DNA of 64,000 nucleotides, from NCBI GenBank assembly GCA_027064165.1, contig JAMOQE010000041.1, forward strand, positions 1 to 64,000, written 5' to 3'. The notes beneath the pieces are model-generated. The model saw only the letters and a program-made list of their open reading frames with translations, made no database searches and was not told where the DNA came from. Position 1 is the first letter of the stretch, and every line of letters starts with the position of its first letter. Made by a program: the position numbers and the translations under genes. The stretch is from Thermodesulfatator sp. (GTDB lineage: Bacteria; Desulfobacterota; Thermodesulfobacteria; Thermodesulfobacteriales; Thermodesulfobacteriaceae). Positions 56,367 to 64,000 of this stretch are shown piece by piece.

Positions 56367-57476
56367 TTACTCCTTATAATGCTTGGGTATTGTTTTCCCC
56401 AGATTACAGAAAAGTTCGTAGCTTATGGTATCTGCAAGACTGGCAAGCTCATCTGCTGGCACCTCTTCGTGAGGTCCTCCCAGTAAAATAACTTCCTCTC
56501 CAGGTTCTATTCCTTTAACCCGGGTGAGATCTAAATAAAGGCACTTCATAGAAACAGTGCCTACCACAGGTACCCTTTTTCCTTTTATCCAGGCAAATCC
56601 TTTATTGCTTAAAATTCTGGGATATCCATCTCCATAACCTACTGGCACTATACCAAGCACACACTCTTTAGAGGCTTTAAAAGTGGGCCCATATCCTGCA
56701 GTAAGTCCAGGTTTTAATTTTTTTAGCTCTATTACACGGGACTTTACCGTCATTACCGGATAAAGCTTTATGTAGCTTCTTGCTTTAAAATTAGGATAAC
56801 TGCCAAAGAGACTTATTCCAGGTCTTACAAGATTACCTCTTTTCTTCAAAAAGATAATCCCTGCAGAATTTGCCAGGTGAATAAATTTAAAGTTAAATCT
56901 TTGCGTTTTTAGAAATTCTACTACTTCAAAAAAAGTATTTATCTGGGAAATAGTAAGTGGGTCTTCTGATTTTTCCGCACAGGATAAATGAGTCATTATA
57001 CCGCTCATATTAAGTTGAGGATTTGTTTTTAAGATATTTATTATTTTTGGAAGTTCCTCTTTTATCACTCCGAAGCGATGCATCCCAGTATCAACTTTTA
57101 GATGGAAATCCCATTTTATAGCCCTTTTATAAGAAAAATTTGCAAGCCATTCCATACTTTCCACTGAGGTAACTACAGGAGTTATTCTTAGGTTATACAT
57201 TTCAGGGAGCCAGTCTTTTTCAAATCCAGACAAAAGAAGAATAGGGTGGATAAGCCCAGCTTTTCTCAAAAGATAGGCCTCATAGGGCTCAGAAAGGCCA
57301 AATCCATAAACTTTTTCTTGAGCCAGGGCTTTTGCTACTTCAAGTAAACCATGGCCATAAGCGTCGTTTTTTATTACTGGCAGCACTTCAATCTTCTCAG
57401 GAAGCAGACTTTTTAATGCGCGAAGATTTTGTTTGAGATTGTATAAATCAATCTCTATCCATTTAGACCAGAAAAT
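56367..57476 (-). CDS. alr: alanine racemase, probable ATT start
   Basis: VIKNDAYGHGLLEVAKAL; upstream in-frame WIEIDLYNLKQNLRALKSLLPEKIEV precedes the first Met; frame opens right after the yacG-like stop. Confidence 0.88.
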   Translation of the reverse strand: MFWSKWIEIDLYNLKQNLRALKSLLPEKIEVLPVIKNDAYGHGLLEVAKALAQEKVYGFGLSEPYEAYLLRKAGLIHPILLLSGFEKDWLPEMYNLRITPVVTSVESMEWLANFSYKRAIKWDFHLKVDTGMHRFGVIKEELPKIINILKTNPQLNMSGIMTHLSCAEKSEDPLTISQINTFFEVVEFLKTQRFNFKFIHLANSAGIIFLKKRGNLVRPGISLFGSYPNFKARSYIKLYPVMTVKSRVIELKKLKPGLTAGYGPTFKASKECVLGIVPVGYGDGYPRILSNKGFAWIKGKRVPVVGTVSMKCLYLDLTRVKGIEPGEEVILLGGPHEEVPADELASLADTISYELFCNLGKTIPKHYKE

Positions 57477-57479
57477 AAC

Positions 57480-57686
57480 TTATCCCCCCTTCTCTTGAGG
57501 CGTCTTTTTTAAAAATTCTTTGCTTTCTATACTAATAGCTGGGTCTTTTATACTATACTCTTCATTTAACCAGCTATAAAGGTCTGCAAGTTTGCACTCC
57601 CTTGAACAAAAAGGCCTGTATGGATTATCTTTCCATTGAGTAAGTCTTTTGCAGGTGGGACATCTTACCTTCCGCTTATTACCCAT
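57480..57686 (-). CDS. yacG: YacG-like zinc-binding protein
   Basis: VRCPTCKRLTQWKDNPYRPFCSRECKLADLYSWLNEEYSI. Confidence 0.9.
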   Translation of the reverse strand: MGNKRKVRCPTCKRLTQWKDNPYRPFCSRECKLADLYSWLNEEYSIKDPAISIESKEFLKKTPQEKGG

Positions 57687-58603
57687 ATAGCTCTGTCCTC
57701 AAAATAAATCAAAAGTTTTTCACAAATTGAGCCAAAAAAGCGCTTCTCCCAGGTTTTTTCCTTACGATGACCAAGTATTATAGTGCTATAATTTTCTTTT
57801 TTTGCAAGTCTTACGATTTCCCCTGCAGTTCCAAATACACTTCTTTTTAAATAAAAGCTTGCGTTATTTAAAGGAAAGTCGTTTTCTTCAAAAATTTCTT
57901 TTACTTTTAAAAAGTATCTGGCAAAGGTTTTCCCCTTTAACACTTCCAGCAATTCTTCTAAGGAGCCTTTAAAATGAAATCCATTAAAAAGACCTTTGAA
58001 AGGTGAAAAAACATGAAAGAAGGAAATTTTTGCTGTAGGATGATCTCTCAATACAAAACTTACATAATCAAAAAGAGAAAGATCTTGCTCAGTAATGTCA
58101 AAACACACCAAAAATTTTTGATTCCATTGATTTCCCCTTACAAACCATACTGGTACAGGGCTTGAACTTAGCAGTTTATAAGTTATTCCTCCTAAGATGT
58201 AACTGCTAAGTTTGGTAAGGCCCCTCCTTCCTATAACTATAGCATCAAATAAACCTTCCTTTGCTATTTGTATAAGATCTTCTGCAACTCCTCTGTTTTT
58301 AAAAACTACCCTGATAAAAACATTTATATTTAATTGCTCCTTTATTTCTTCGGCAACTTTACTTACTTCTCTTTGAGCCATGGAAAAAAGCCTTTTCATC
58401 TCCCTTTCTGTTCTTTTCTCTTTTTCAAGTTCTTTGAGAAAATCTCTCTCTGGATTAAATAGAGTTTCAGGATAGACAATAACGTGAGAGATGGTGAGAT
58501 CAAAAGCCATATTTTTAAACACCTGTTTTAAATAAGAAAGGGCTCTTTTACTTGCACTTCTTCCGTCATAACAGAAGAGAAAGTGAGGTTTTAACCTCTC
58601 CAA
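57665..58603 (-). CDS. tandem universal stress protein (UspA) domains
   Basis: FDAIVIGRRGLTKLSSYILGGITYKLLSSSPVPVWFV; YSTIILGHRKEKTWEKRFFGSICEKLL. Confidence 0.85.
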   Translation of the reverse strand: MERLKPHFLFCYDGRSASKRALSYLKQVFKNMAFDLTISHVIVYPETLFNPERDFLKELEKEKRTEREMKRLFSMAQREVSKVAEEIKEQLNINVFIRVVFKNRGVAEDLIQIAKEGLFDAIVIGRRGLTKLSSYILGGITYKLLSSSPVPVWFVRGNQWNQKFLVCFDITEQDLSLFDYVSFVLRDHPTAKISFFHVFSPFKGLFNGFHFKGSLEELLEVLKGKTFARYFLKVKEIFEENDFPLNNASFYLKRSVFGTAGEIVRLAKKENYSTIILGHRKEKTWEKRFFGSICEKLLIYFEDRAIWVISGR

Positions 58604-59979
58604 TTTTTCAGCTCCTTTTTAGCCCGGGAAATGGCTTTTTTTACCTGAGATGGTGCAGTGCCACCTGCTACTTTTCTTCTCTTTAAGGCATGCTCTACTG
58701 TAAGCCACTTATAAATATCCTTCTCAAAAAGTTCTGAAAACTTTTTAAATTCTTCAAGTTTGAGCTCTTCAAGAGCTTTTCCCTGTTTTTCAGCATAAAG
58801 TACAATTTTTCCTGTTATATGATGGGCCTTTCTAAAAGGTACACCTTTAAGTACCAAATAGTCTGCCACTTCTGTAGCAAGAAGATAGCCTGTTTTCAAA
58901 AATTTTTCCATTCTTTCTTTTTTTACTTTCAAACCACTTACAAGCAATGTCATCATTTTAAGGCAGGCGAGTGTTTGATGAATGGCAGAAAAAATAGGTG
59001 GTTTATCCTCCTGCAAGTCTCTGTTATAACTTAAAGGGAGATTTTTTATTAAAGCTAATAACTGGAAAAGATTTCCAATAACAACGGCGGCTTTCCCTCT
59101 GGTAAGTTCTGCAGCATCCGGATTTTTCTTCTGTGGCATAATAGAGCTTCCAGAACAGAATTTATCTGGCAGCTCAATAAAAGAAAACTCCTCACTCATC
59201 CAGAATACCATCTCTTCGGCAAGCCTTGATAGGTCAAGCATAATCAGACTCAGGATGAAGGCAAACTCAAGCACAAAGTCCCTTGAACTTACAGCATACA
59301 CGCTATTTAAAATGATGTCAGAAAAACCCAGGGTTCTGGCAAGTTTTTTTCTGTTTATAGGAAAACCCGACCCTGCAAAGGCAGCACTGCCAAGGGGACA
59401 AAGGGAAAGACGCTTTTTAAAATCCTCCAGCCTTTCAAGATGAAGACGCATCATCTCGTAATATGCCATAAGCCAGTGAGAAAATAAAACTGGCTGGGCG
59501 TGCTGAAGATGTGTAAATCCCGGCATCACCACTCCAAAATATTCTTCTGCCTTGGAAACAAGGCTTTCCATAAACTCTATAAGTCTTTTTTTTAATTCTT
59601 TTCTTTTTTCCATTAAATACATTCTGAGATCTGTTGCCACCTGATCGTTTCTGCTCTTTCCCGTGTGAATTTTGTAAGCTAATTCTCCAACTTTTTCGTA
59701 AAGAAGCCTTTCAATGTTCATGTGCACATCTTCGTATTCCTTTTTGAAGGAGAGTTTTCCTTTTTCGTATTCCTCAATTAGCTCGGAGATTCCCTTTTTA
59801 ACAATGTCAAACTCCTCTTCTGTGAGAATACCGATTTCCTTTAAGGCTTCAGCATAGGCAAGATTTAGCTTTAAATCAAAAGGAGCAAGTACATGATCAA
59901 ATGATATGGATTCTGTAAATTCTTCAAAAAAGGTGTTTGTCTCTTCCTCAAATCTTCCACCCCATGCCTTCTCAGACAT
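58591..59979 (-). CDS. argH: argininosuccinate lyase
   Basis: KAWGGRFEEETNTFFEEFTESISFD; GSSIMPQKKNPDAAELTRGKA; start moved to MSEKAW. Confidence 0.97.
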   Translation of the reverse strand: MSEKAWGGRFEEETNTFFEEFTESISFDHVLAPFDLKLNLAYAEALKEIGILTEEEFDIVKKGISELIEEYEKGKLSFKKEYEDVHMNIERLLYEKVGELAYKIHTGKSRNDQVATDLRMYLMEKRKELKKRLIEFMESLVSKAEEYFGVVMPGFTHLQHAQPVLFSHWLMAYYEMMRLHLERLEDFKKRLSLCPLGSAAFAGSGFPINRKKLARTLGFSDIILNSVYAVSSRDFVLEFAFILSLIMLDLSRLAEEMVFWMSEEFSFIELPDKFCSGSSIMPQKKNPDAAELTRGKAAVVIGNLFQLLALIKNLPLSYNRDLQEDKPPIFSAIHQTLACLKMMTLLVSGLKVKKERMEKFLKTGYLLATEVADYLVLKGVPFRKAHHITGKIVLYAEKQGKALEELKLEEFKKFSELFEKDIYKWLTVEHALKRRKVAGGTAPSQVKKAISRAKKELKNWRG

Positions 59980-60100
59980 TTTTCCTCCAGAACCTGTTGA
60001 TATGTATTTCATTATAATGCATTTTATATAATTTAAAACATTGTAGCCTTATTTCTAAGAAAACTGGGAAATTTTTCCTTGCATCTATTGAAAACTTTGG

Positions 60101-60175
60101 GAAATAATCGTTATTTCTAAAATGGAATAGATTTTGCTAAAATAGGTTGAATTTTGTAATTGTTATCGTTATTTT
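60101..60175 (+). promoter_or_regulatory. repeated CGTTATTT elements upstream of AOR
   Basis: GAAATAATCGTTATTTC (7-3-7 inverted repeat, 60101-60117) and ATCGTTATTTT (60165-60175). Confidence 0.4.
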
Positions 60176-60240
60176 AATTGGCATTATTTTAATATTGGTG
60201 TTAAAATAGGAAATAGAACTAAATTATAAGGAGGTGTGTC

Positions 60241-62055
60241 ATGCCAGGCACATGTTGGGGTAAAATTTTAAAAATAAATCTTACAGAAAAAAAGATGGAA
60301 GTTGAAACCATACCGGAAGATGTAATTCGGAAGTTTATTGGTGGAAGAGGTCTTGCCAGTTATTACCTTTACAAGCTCATGGATCCGAAGGCAGATCCAC
60401 TTTCTCCTGAGAATGTACTTATTTTTGCCACAGGTCCTCTTACAGGCACTGCTGCTCCCAGTGGTGGGCGTTATATGGTAGTTTGTAAAAGCCCACTCAC
60501 CGGGCTTATTGCCTGCTCCAACTCTGGTGGAAACTTTGGAGCAGAGCTAAAGGCTGCTGGCTATGACATGATTATAGTTCAGGGAAAGGCAGATGAACCT
60601 GTCTATCTTGCTATAAAAGACGATCAGGTGGAAATTAAATCTGCTTCTCACCTCTGGGGGCTTGATACTCATACTACTACTGACAAGCTCCTTGAGGAAT
60701 TTGGAGATGAGCGTGCCAAGGTTGCCTGTATTGGCCCTGCTGGAGAAAAGCTCGTAAAAATTGCCTGTGTGATAAATGACAAGCATCGTGCTGCTGGGAG
60801 ATCTGGAGTGGGTGCAGTGATGGGATCAAAGAATCTCAAGGCCATTGTGGTAAGAGGGAGCAAAAGGCCCGAGGCTCCTGACAGAGATGCTTTTATGAAT
60901 GTGGTAAGGGAAAAAGTAGAAAAAATCAGGAAAAATCCTGTTACCGGTGAGGGGCTTCCAAAGCTTGGAACAAAAGTGCTTGACAACATCATAAATGAAA
61001 ACGGCCTTTATCCCACAAGAAACTTCCAGACAGGCGTGTTTGAAGGAACTGCCGAAGTCTGCGGAGAGGCACTTGTGGAAAAGGGCTATCTCAAGAAAAA
61101 CAAAGGTTGTTATGCCTGTCCTATTCAGTGTGGAAGGTATGTGGAGCTTCCCACTGGGAAGAAGGGAGAAGGTCCTGAATATGAAACTGGCTGGGCTTTT
61201 GGTGCCTGCTGTGGAGTAAAGGATCTTATAGCCATTACTGAGGCAAACTTTCTCTGCAATGAGCTTGGTCTTGACACCATTTCAACTGGTGTAACCATTG
61301 CCTGTGCTATGGAACTTTACGAAAAGGGCTATATCCCCAAGGATGATCTTGCTAAGGGGCCTGAGCTTAGGTTCGGTAGCTCTGAAGCCATTGTTTATTA
61401 TACCAGAGCCATTGCCTATAGAGAGGGCCTTGGAGACAAGATGGCAGAGGGATCTTACAGACTGGCAGAGGCCTATGGACATCCTGAGCTTTCCATGTCT
61501 GTGAAAAAACAGGAACTTCCTGCTTATGATCCAAGAGGGGTTTATGGACACGCCCTTGGATATGCTACTTCCAACCGTGGCGGTTGCCATGTAAGGCAGT
61601 ACCTTATTTCTCCTGAAGTGCTTGGTGTGCCAGAGAAACTTGATCCTCTTACAACCAAGGATAAACCCCAGTGGGTAAAAATCTTTCAGGAGCTTACTGC
61701 AGTGATTGACTCAAGTGGTATGTGTTTGTTCACTTCTTTTGCCCTTTCCGCAGATGATTACAGAGATTTAATTGCTGCTGGAACGGGATTTGACTATACC
61801 GTGGAAGAGCTTCTTAAGTGTGGAGAGAGAATCTGGAATCTTGAGAGGCTTTTTAATCTGAAGGCAGGTATGGATCCAGCTGAGGATACACTTCCCAAGA
61901 GATTTCTTGAGGAGCCAATGCCTGAAGGTCCAAAGAAGGGTTCAGTTGTGCCTCTTGCAGAGATGCTCAAGGAATACTATGCCATAAGAGGATGGGACGA
62001 AAAGGGCTATCCCACTCAGGAAAAGCTTGCAGAGCTTGGTCTTGACAATCTCTAA
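60241..62055 (+). CDS. aor: aldehyde:ferredoxin oxidoreductase (tungsten pterin enzyme family)
   Basis: LIFATGPLTGTAAPSGGRYMVVCKSPLTGLIACSNSGGNFGAELK; GCYACPIQCGRYVELP. Confidence 0.93.
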   Translation: MPGTCWGKILKINLTEKKMEVETIPEDVIRKFIGGRGLASYYLYKLMDPKADPLSPENVLIFATGPLTGTAAPSGGRYMVVCKSPLTGLIACSNSGGNFGAELKAAGYDMIIVQGKADEPVYLAIKDDQVEIKSASHLWGLDTHTTTDKLLEEFGDERAKVACIGPAGEKLVKIACVINDKHRAAGRSGVGAVMGSKNLKAIVVRGSKRPEAPDRDAFMNVVREKVEKIRKNPVTGEGLPKLGTKVLDNIINENGLYPTRNFQTGVFEGTAEVCGEALVEKGYLKKNKGCYACPIQCGRYVELPTGKKGEGPEYETGWAFGACCGVKDLIAITEANFLCNELGLDTISTGVTIACAMELYEKGYIPKDDLAKGPELRFGSSEAIVYYTRAIAYREGLGDKMAEGSYRLAEAYGHPELSMSVKKQELPAYDPRGVYGHALGYATSNRGGCHVRQYLISPEVLGVPEKLDPLTTKDKPQWVKIFQELTAVIDSSGMCLFTSFALSADDYRDLIAAGTGFDYTVEELLKCGERIWNLERLFNLKAGMDPAEDTLPKRFLEEPMPEGPKKGSVVPLAEMLKEYYAIRGWDEKGYPTQEKLAELGLDNL

Positions 62056-62064
62056 ACCCGTTGC

Positions 62065-62085
62065 GGGAGGGGGGCATCCCCTCCC
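62065..62085 (+). other. hairpin downstream of aor (not a classic U-tract terminator)
   Basis: GGGAGGGG-GGCAT-CCCCTCCC perfect 8-bp stem. Confidence 0.6.
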
Positions 62086-62113
62086 AATAGCACTGTGGAG
62101 AAAATAAGTTAAA

Positions 62114-62150
62114 CCTGGGGATAGTATTTCCATTTTCCCCCAGGAGGGGG
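62114..62150 (+). promoter_or_regulatory. hairpin overlapping the SD of the radical SAM gene
   Basis: CCTGGGG (62114-62120) pairs with CCCCAGG (62138-62144), adjoining and overlapping GGAGGGGG. Confidence 0.45.
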
Positions 62151-62157
62151 TTAATCT

Positions 62158-63348
62158 GTGGAAGAATTAAAGTTTTTGCAGATTGAGATTACTAATAAGT
62201 GCAATCTTAATTGTAAGTATTGCCTAAGAAACTTCTGGAGTTTTGAAAAGCCTGGTTTTATTGACTTAAAGGCACTTAAAGAAATTATTTTTAAGTACGA
62301 CACTCAAAAATATGTGCTTTATGGTTTTGGAGAGCCTTTTTTTCATCCAGAGATAAGAGAGATTTTGGAGTTTGTTTGTGAAAGAGGAGAAATTTTGCTC
62401 ATTACCAATGGTACTCTTAAAGAAGTTGAGCTTTATGGGGAGATGGTGCATTATCTTGGTTTTTCTGCAGATACCTTTGACATGAAAAATCCCATGCGTT
62501 TTGTAAAGACAGAGGAGGTGTTAAAAAGGGCAGAGCTTTTGAGCAAAAAAACAAAGGTTTTTCTCTCTGTGGTGGTGTTTAAAGACAATCTTCAGGAATT
62601 GCCAGAAGTAGTTAGGTGGGCTGGGGAGCGTGGAATTGATGTTTTTGTAAGTCATCTCGTGCCTTATACAAAAAAAATGGCATCTCAGAGCCTTTTTGCA
62701 GAGGTAAGTGAGGCTGTTTTTAAAAAGTGCAAAGAAATGCTTAAAACCATAGAAGAAGCTAAGAGAGTGCTTTACTTGGTACAAAAGTTTTCCCAGGAGG
62801 GAGTAAAGATTCATAAAGAAATTATCAAAGCTATAGGAGACTATCACTTAAACTTAAAAGGAGTTGTTTCTGCCTGGGAAAGGGAAGCCCTTTTAAATCA
62901 GACTGCGGACATTTTTGAAAGTTGTAGAGAGATAGCCCGAGCATATGGCATGAGGCTTGCACTTCCCAGAATATTTGCAGACGAAAAACAGAGAAGTTGT
63001 CCTTATGAAAATGCGCTCTTTATAAGAGCAGATTTAAAAGTTTCTCCCTGTGCAGAGTTTGCTTATTCTCACAGACTATTTGTAAATGACAGAGAAAAAG
63101 AGGTAAGAGCAGTTATTTCTCCTTCTTTAGAGTTTCAGAATAAAAAGAGGAGGCTAACCCATTATTATCCCTGGTGTGGAGATTGCCAGCTTACCAATGG
63201 CTGCTGGTTTCTTGAGGAGGGGATGGATTGCTATGGGAATCAGCCCTCCTGTAGTGAGTGCCTTTTCAGTGCTGGCATTGCAAGGTGCGTGGTGTGGGAT
63301 TATGTCAAGGCCTCCAGTTCCTGCAATAAGAACACATGCTTTTCTTAA
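62158..63348 (+). CDS. radical SAM protein with C-terminal Cys-rich region, co-directional with AOR
   Basis: GTG start; EITNKCNLNCKYCLRNFW; C-terminal CGDCQLTNGCWFLEEGMDCYGNQPSCSECLFSAGIARC. Confidence 0.85.
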   Translation: MEELKFLQIEITNKCNLNCKYCLRNFWSFEKPGFIDLKALKEIIFKYDTQKYVLYGFGEPFFHPEIREILEFVCERGEILLITNGTLKEVELYGEMVHYLGFSADTFDMKNPMRFVKTEEVLKRAELLSKKTKVFLSVVVFKDNLQELPEVVRWAGERGIDVFVSHLVPYTKKMASQSLFAEVSEAVFKKCKEMLKTIEEAKRVLYLVQKFSQEGVKIHKEIIKAIGDYHLNLKGVVSAWEREALLNQTADIFESCREIARAYGMRLALPRIFADEKQRSCPYENALFIRADLKVSPCAEFAYSHRLFVNDREKEVRAVISPSLEFQNKKRRLTHYYPWCGDCQLTNGCWFLEEGMDCYGNQPSCSECLFSAGIARCVVWDYVKASSSCNKNTCFS

Positions 63349-63401
63349 ACACGCCTCCCCCTCTTCTCCTTGAAGAGGAACCTGCCTTGAAAAGACTTCT
63401 T

Positions 63402-64000
63402 TCATGAAAGCTTTATTTTGACTTCTATAAGCTTTACTTCCTCTGGCACGCCTTTAAGGGACTTTAAAAAACCAAGAAGTGGAAACTTTAAGGCATCTTC
63501 CACAAAGCTCTTCATGTGAATTCTTTTTCCATTTACAAAAACCAGCACTTCCTCCTTTGATTTCTCTATTCTTTCTTTTACAAAGCTTAAAATCTCTTCT
63601 TTCTGTTCCATAAGGAACCCCTGATAGGCAGGAAGCTCTTTTTTTATAAAAGAAAGTGTTTTTTCTTTTTTTACAACAAAACCAAAAAGGTTTTTTAAAC
63701 TTTTTTTTGTTTCTAAAATTTCCTTTACTTCATCTTCACCTTTTACCAGCCAGAGCTTGGGGAGTATATCAAATCCTTTAAAACCCTCAAAAAGCACCAG
63801 GTCTTCCTCCCAGAAAAGAGAAAGAAAGTAATTATAAAGTGCTTTTTCCTCTTTTTTAGGGACTTTAGTGCTAAAAAAAGTAAAAAACTCTTTCTGAAAG
63901 AGACTCACACTTTCAGCTCCTGCCTCTCTGTACTTCCAGGTATCTTTTGCAGGAGAATCTGTAACAATACCCTCCACCCTGGAGGACTTTACCACAGCTA
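63402..64000 (-). CDS. MobB-like molybdopterin-guanine dinucleotide biosynthesis P-loop protein (5'-truncated by window edge)
   Basis: AVVKSSRVEGIVTDSPAKDTWKYREAGAESVSLFQKE; DLVLFEGFKGFDILPKLWLV; frame open to window end. Confidence 0.75.
   Translation of the reverse strand, partial: AVVKSSRVEGIVTDSPAKDTWKYREAGAESVSLFQKEFFTFFSTKVPKKEEKALYNYFLSLFWEEDLVLFEGFKGFDILPKLWLVKGEDEVKEILETKKSLKNLFGFVVKKEKTLSFIKKELPAYQGFLMEQKEEILSFVKERIEKSKEEVLVFVNGKRIHMKSFVEDALKFPLLGFLKSLKGVPEEVKLIEVKIKLS

Noticed and set aside
62056-62157. Moco/Tuco riboswitch
   Set aside because: Only about 100 nt with two simple hairpins; no recognisable multi-stem conserved core by eye. A covariance-model search would be needed to exclude it fully.

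Overview
This 64-kb bacterial chromosomal window is dense, AT-rich and gene-packed. Gene content suggests an anaerobic, probably thermophilic Thermodesulfobacteriota-like organism; that assignment is inference. It carries housekeeping operons (truA, trk/ktr, ftsK/lolA, atpZ-I-B-E, ribBA, murJ, pyrKD, hslO, proC, tatBC, alr, argH, queC, folE2), four tRNA genes and two AOR-family (probably tungsten) oxidoreductase genes. It also carries a periplasmic-type [NiFe] hydrogenase with hypCD nearby, and a Fur-box-preceded cluster of Gly/Trp/Arg-rich DUF5320-type proteins, NifX-like proteins, Mrp, an MBL hydrolase and two ferredoxin-MinD ATPases.

The strongest finding is an HdrA-C-B / MvhD-G-A cluster (about 40.0-46.4 kb) in which three genes (hdrA, mvhD, mvhA) are each interrupted by one in-frame UGA at a redox-Cys or metal-ligand position. 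Each UGA is followed, after exactly 16 nt, by a strong hairpin that looks like a bacterial SECIS. The ORF track splits or truncates all three genes. In mvhA the UGA falls on the second Cys of the N-terminal L1 motif (CGxC -> CGVU), a bridging Ni/Fe ligand, rather than at the C-terminal position of classical [NiFeSe] hydrogenases.

Other observations: two toxin-antitoxin loci with decayed PIN toxins, probable ATT start codons for alr and a serine hydrolase, promoters with a repeated 16-nt spacer, coding overlaps between convergent genes, and a terminator hairpin sharing sequence with the hypD 3' end. No computation or database search was run; family names come from motif recognition.
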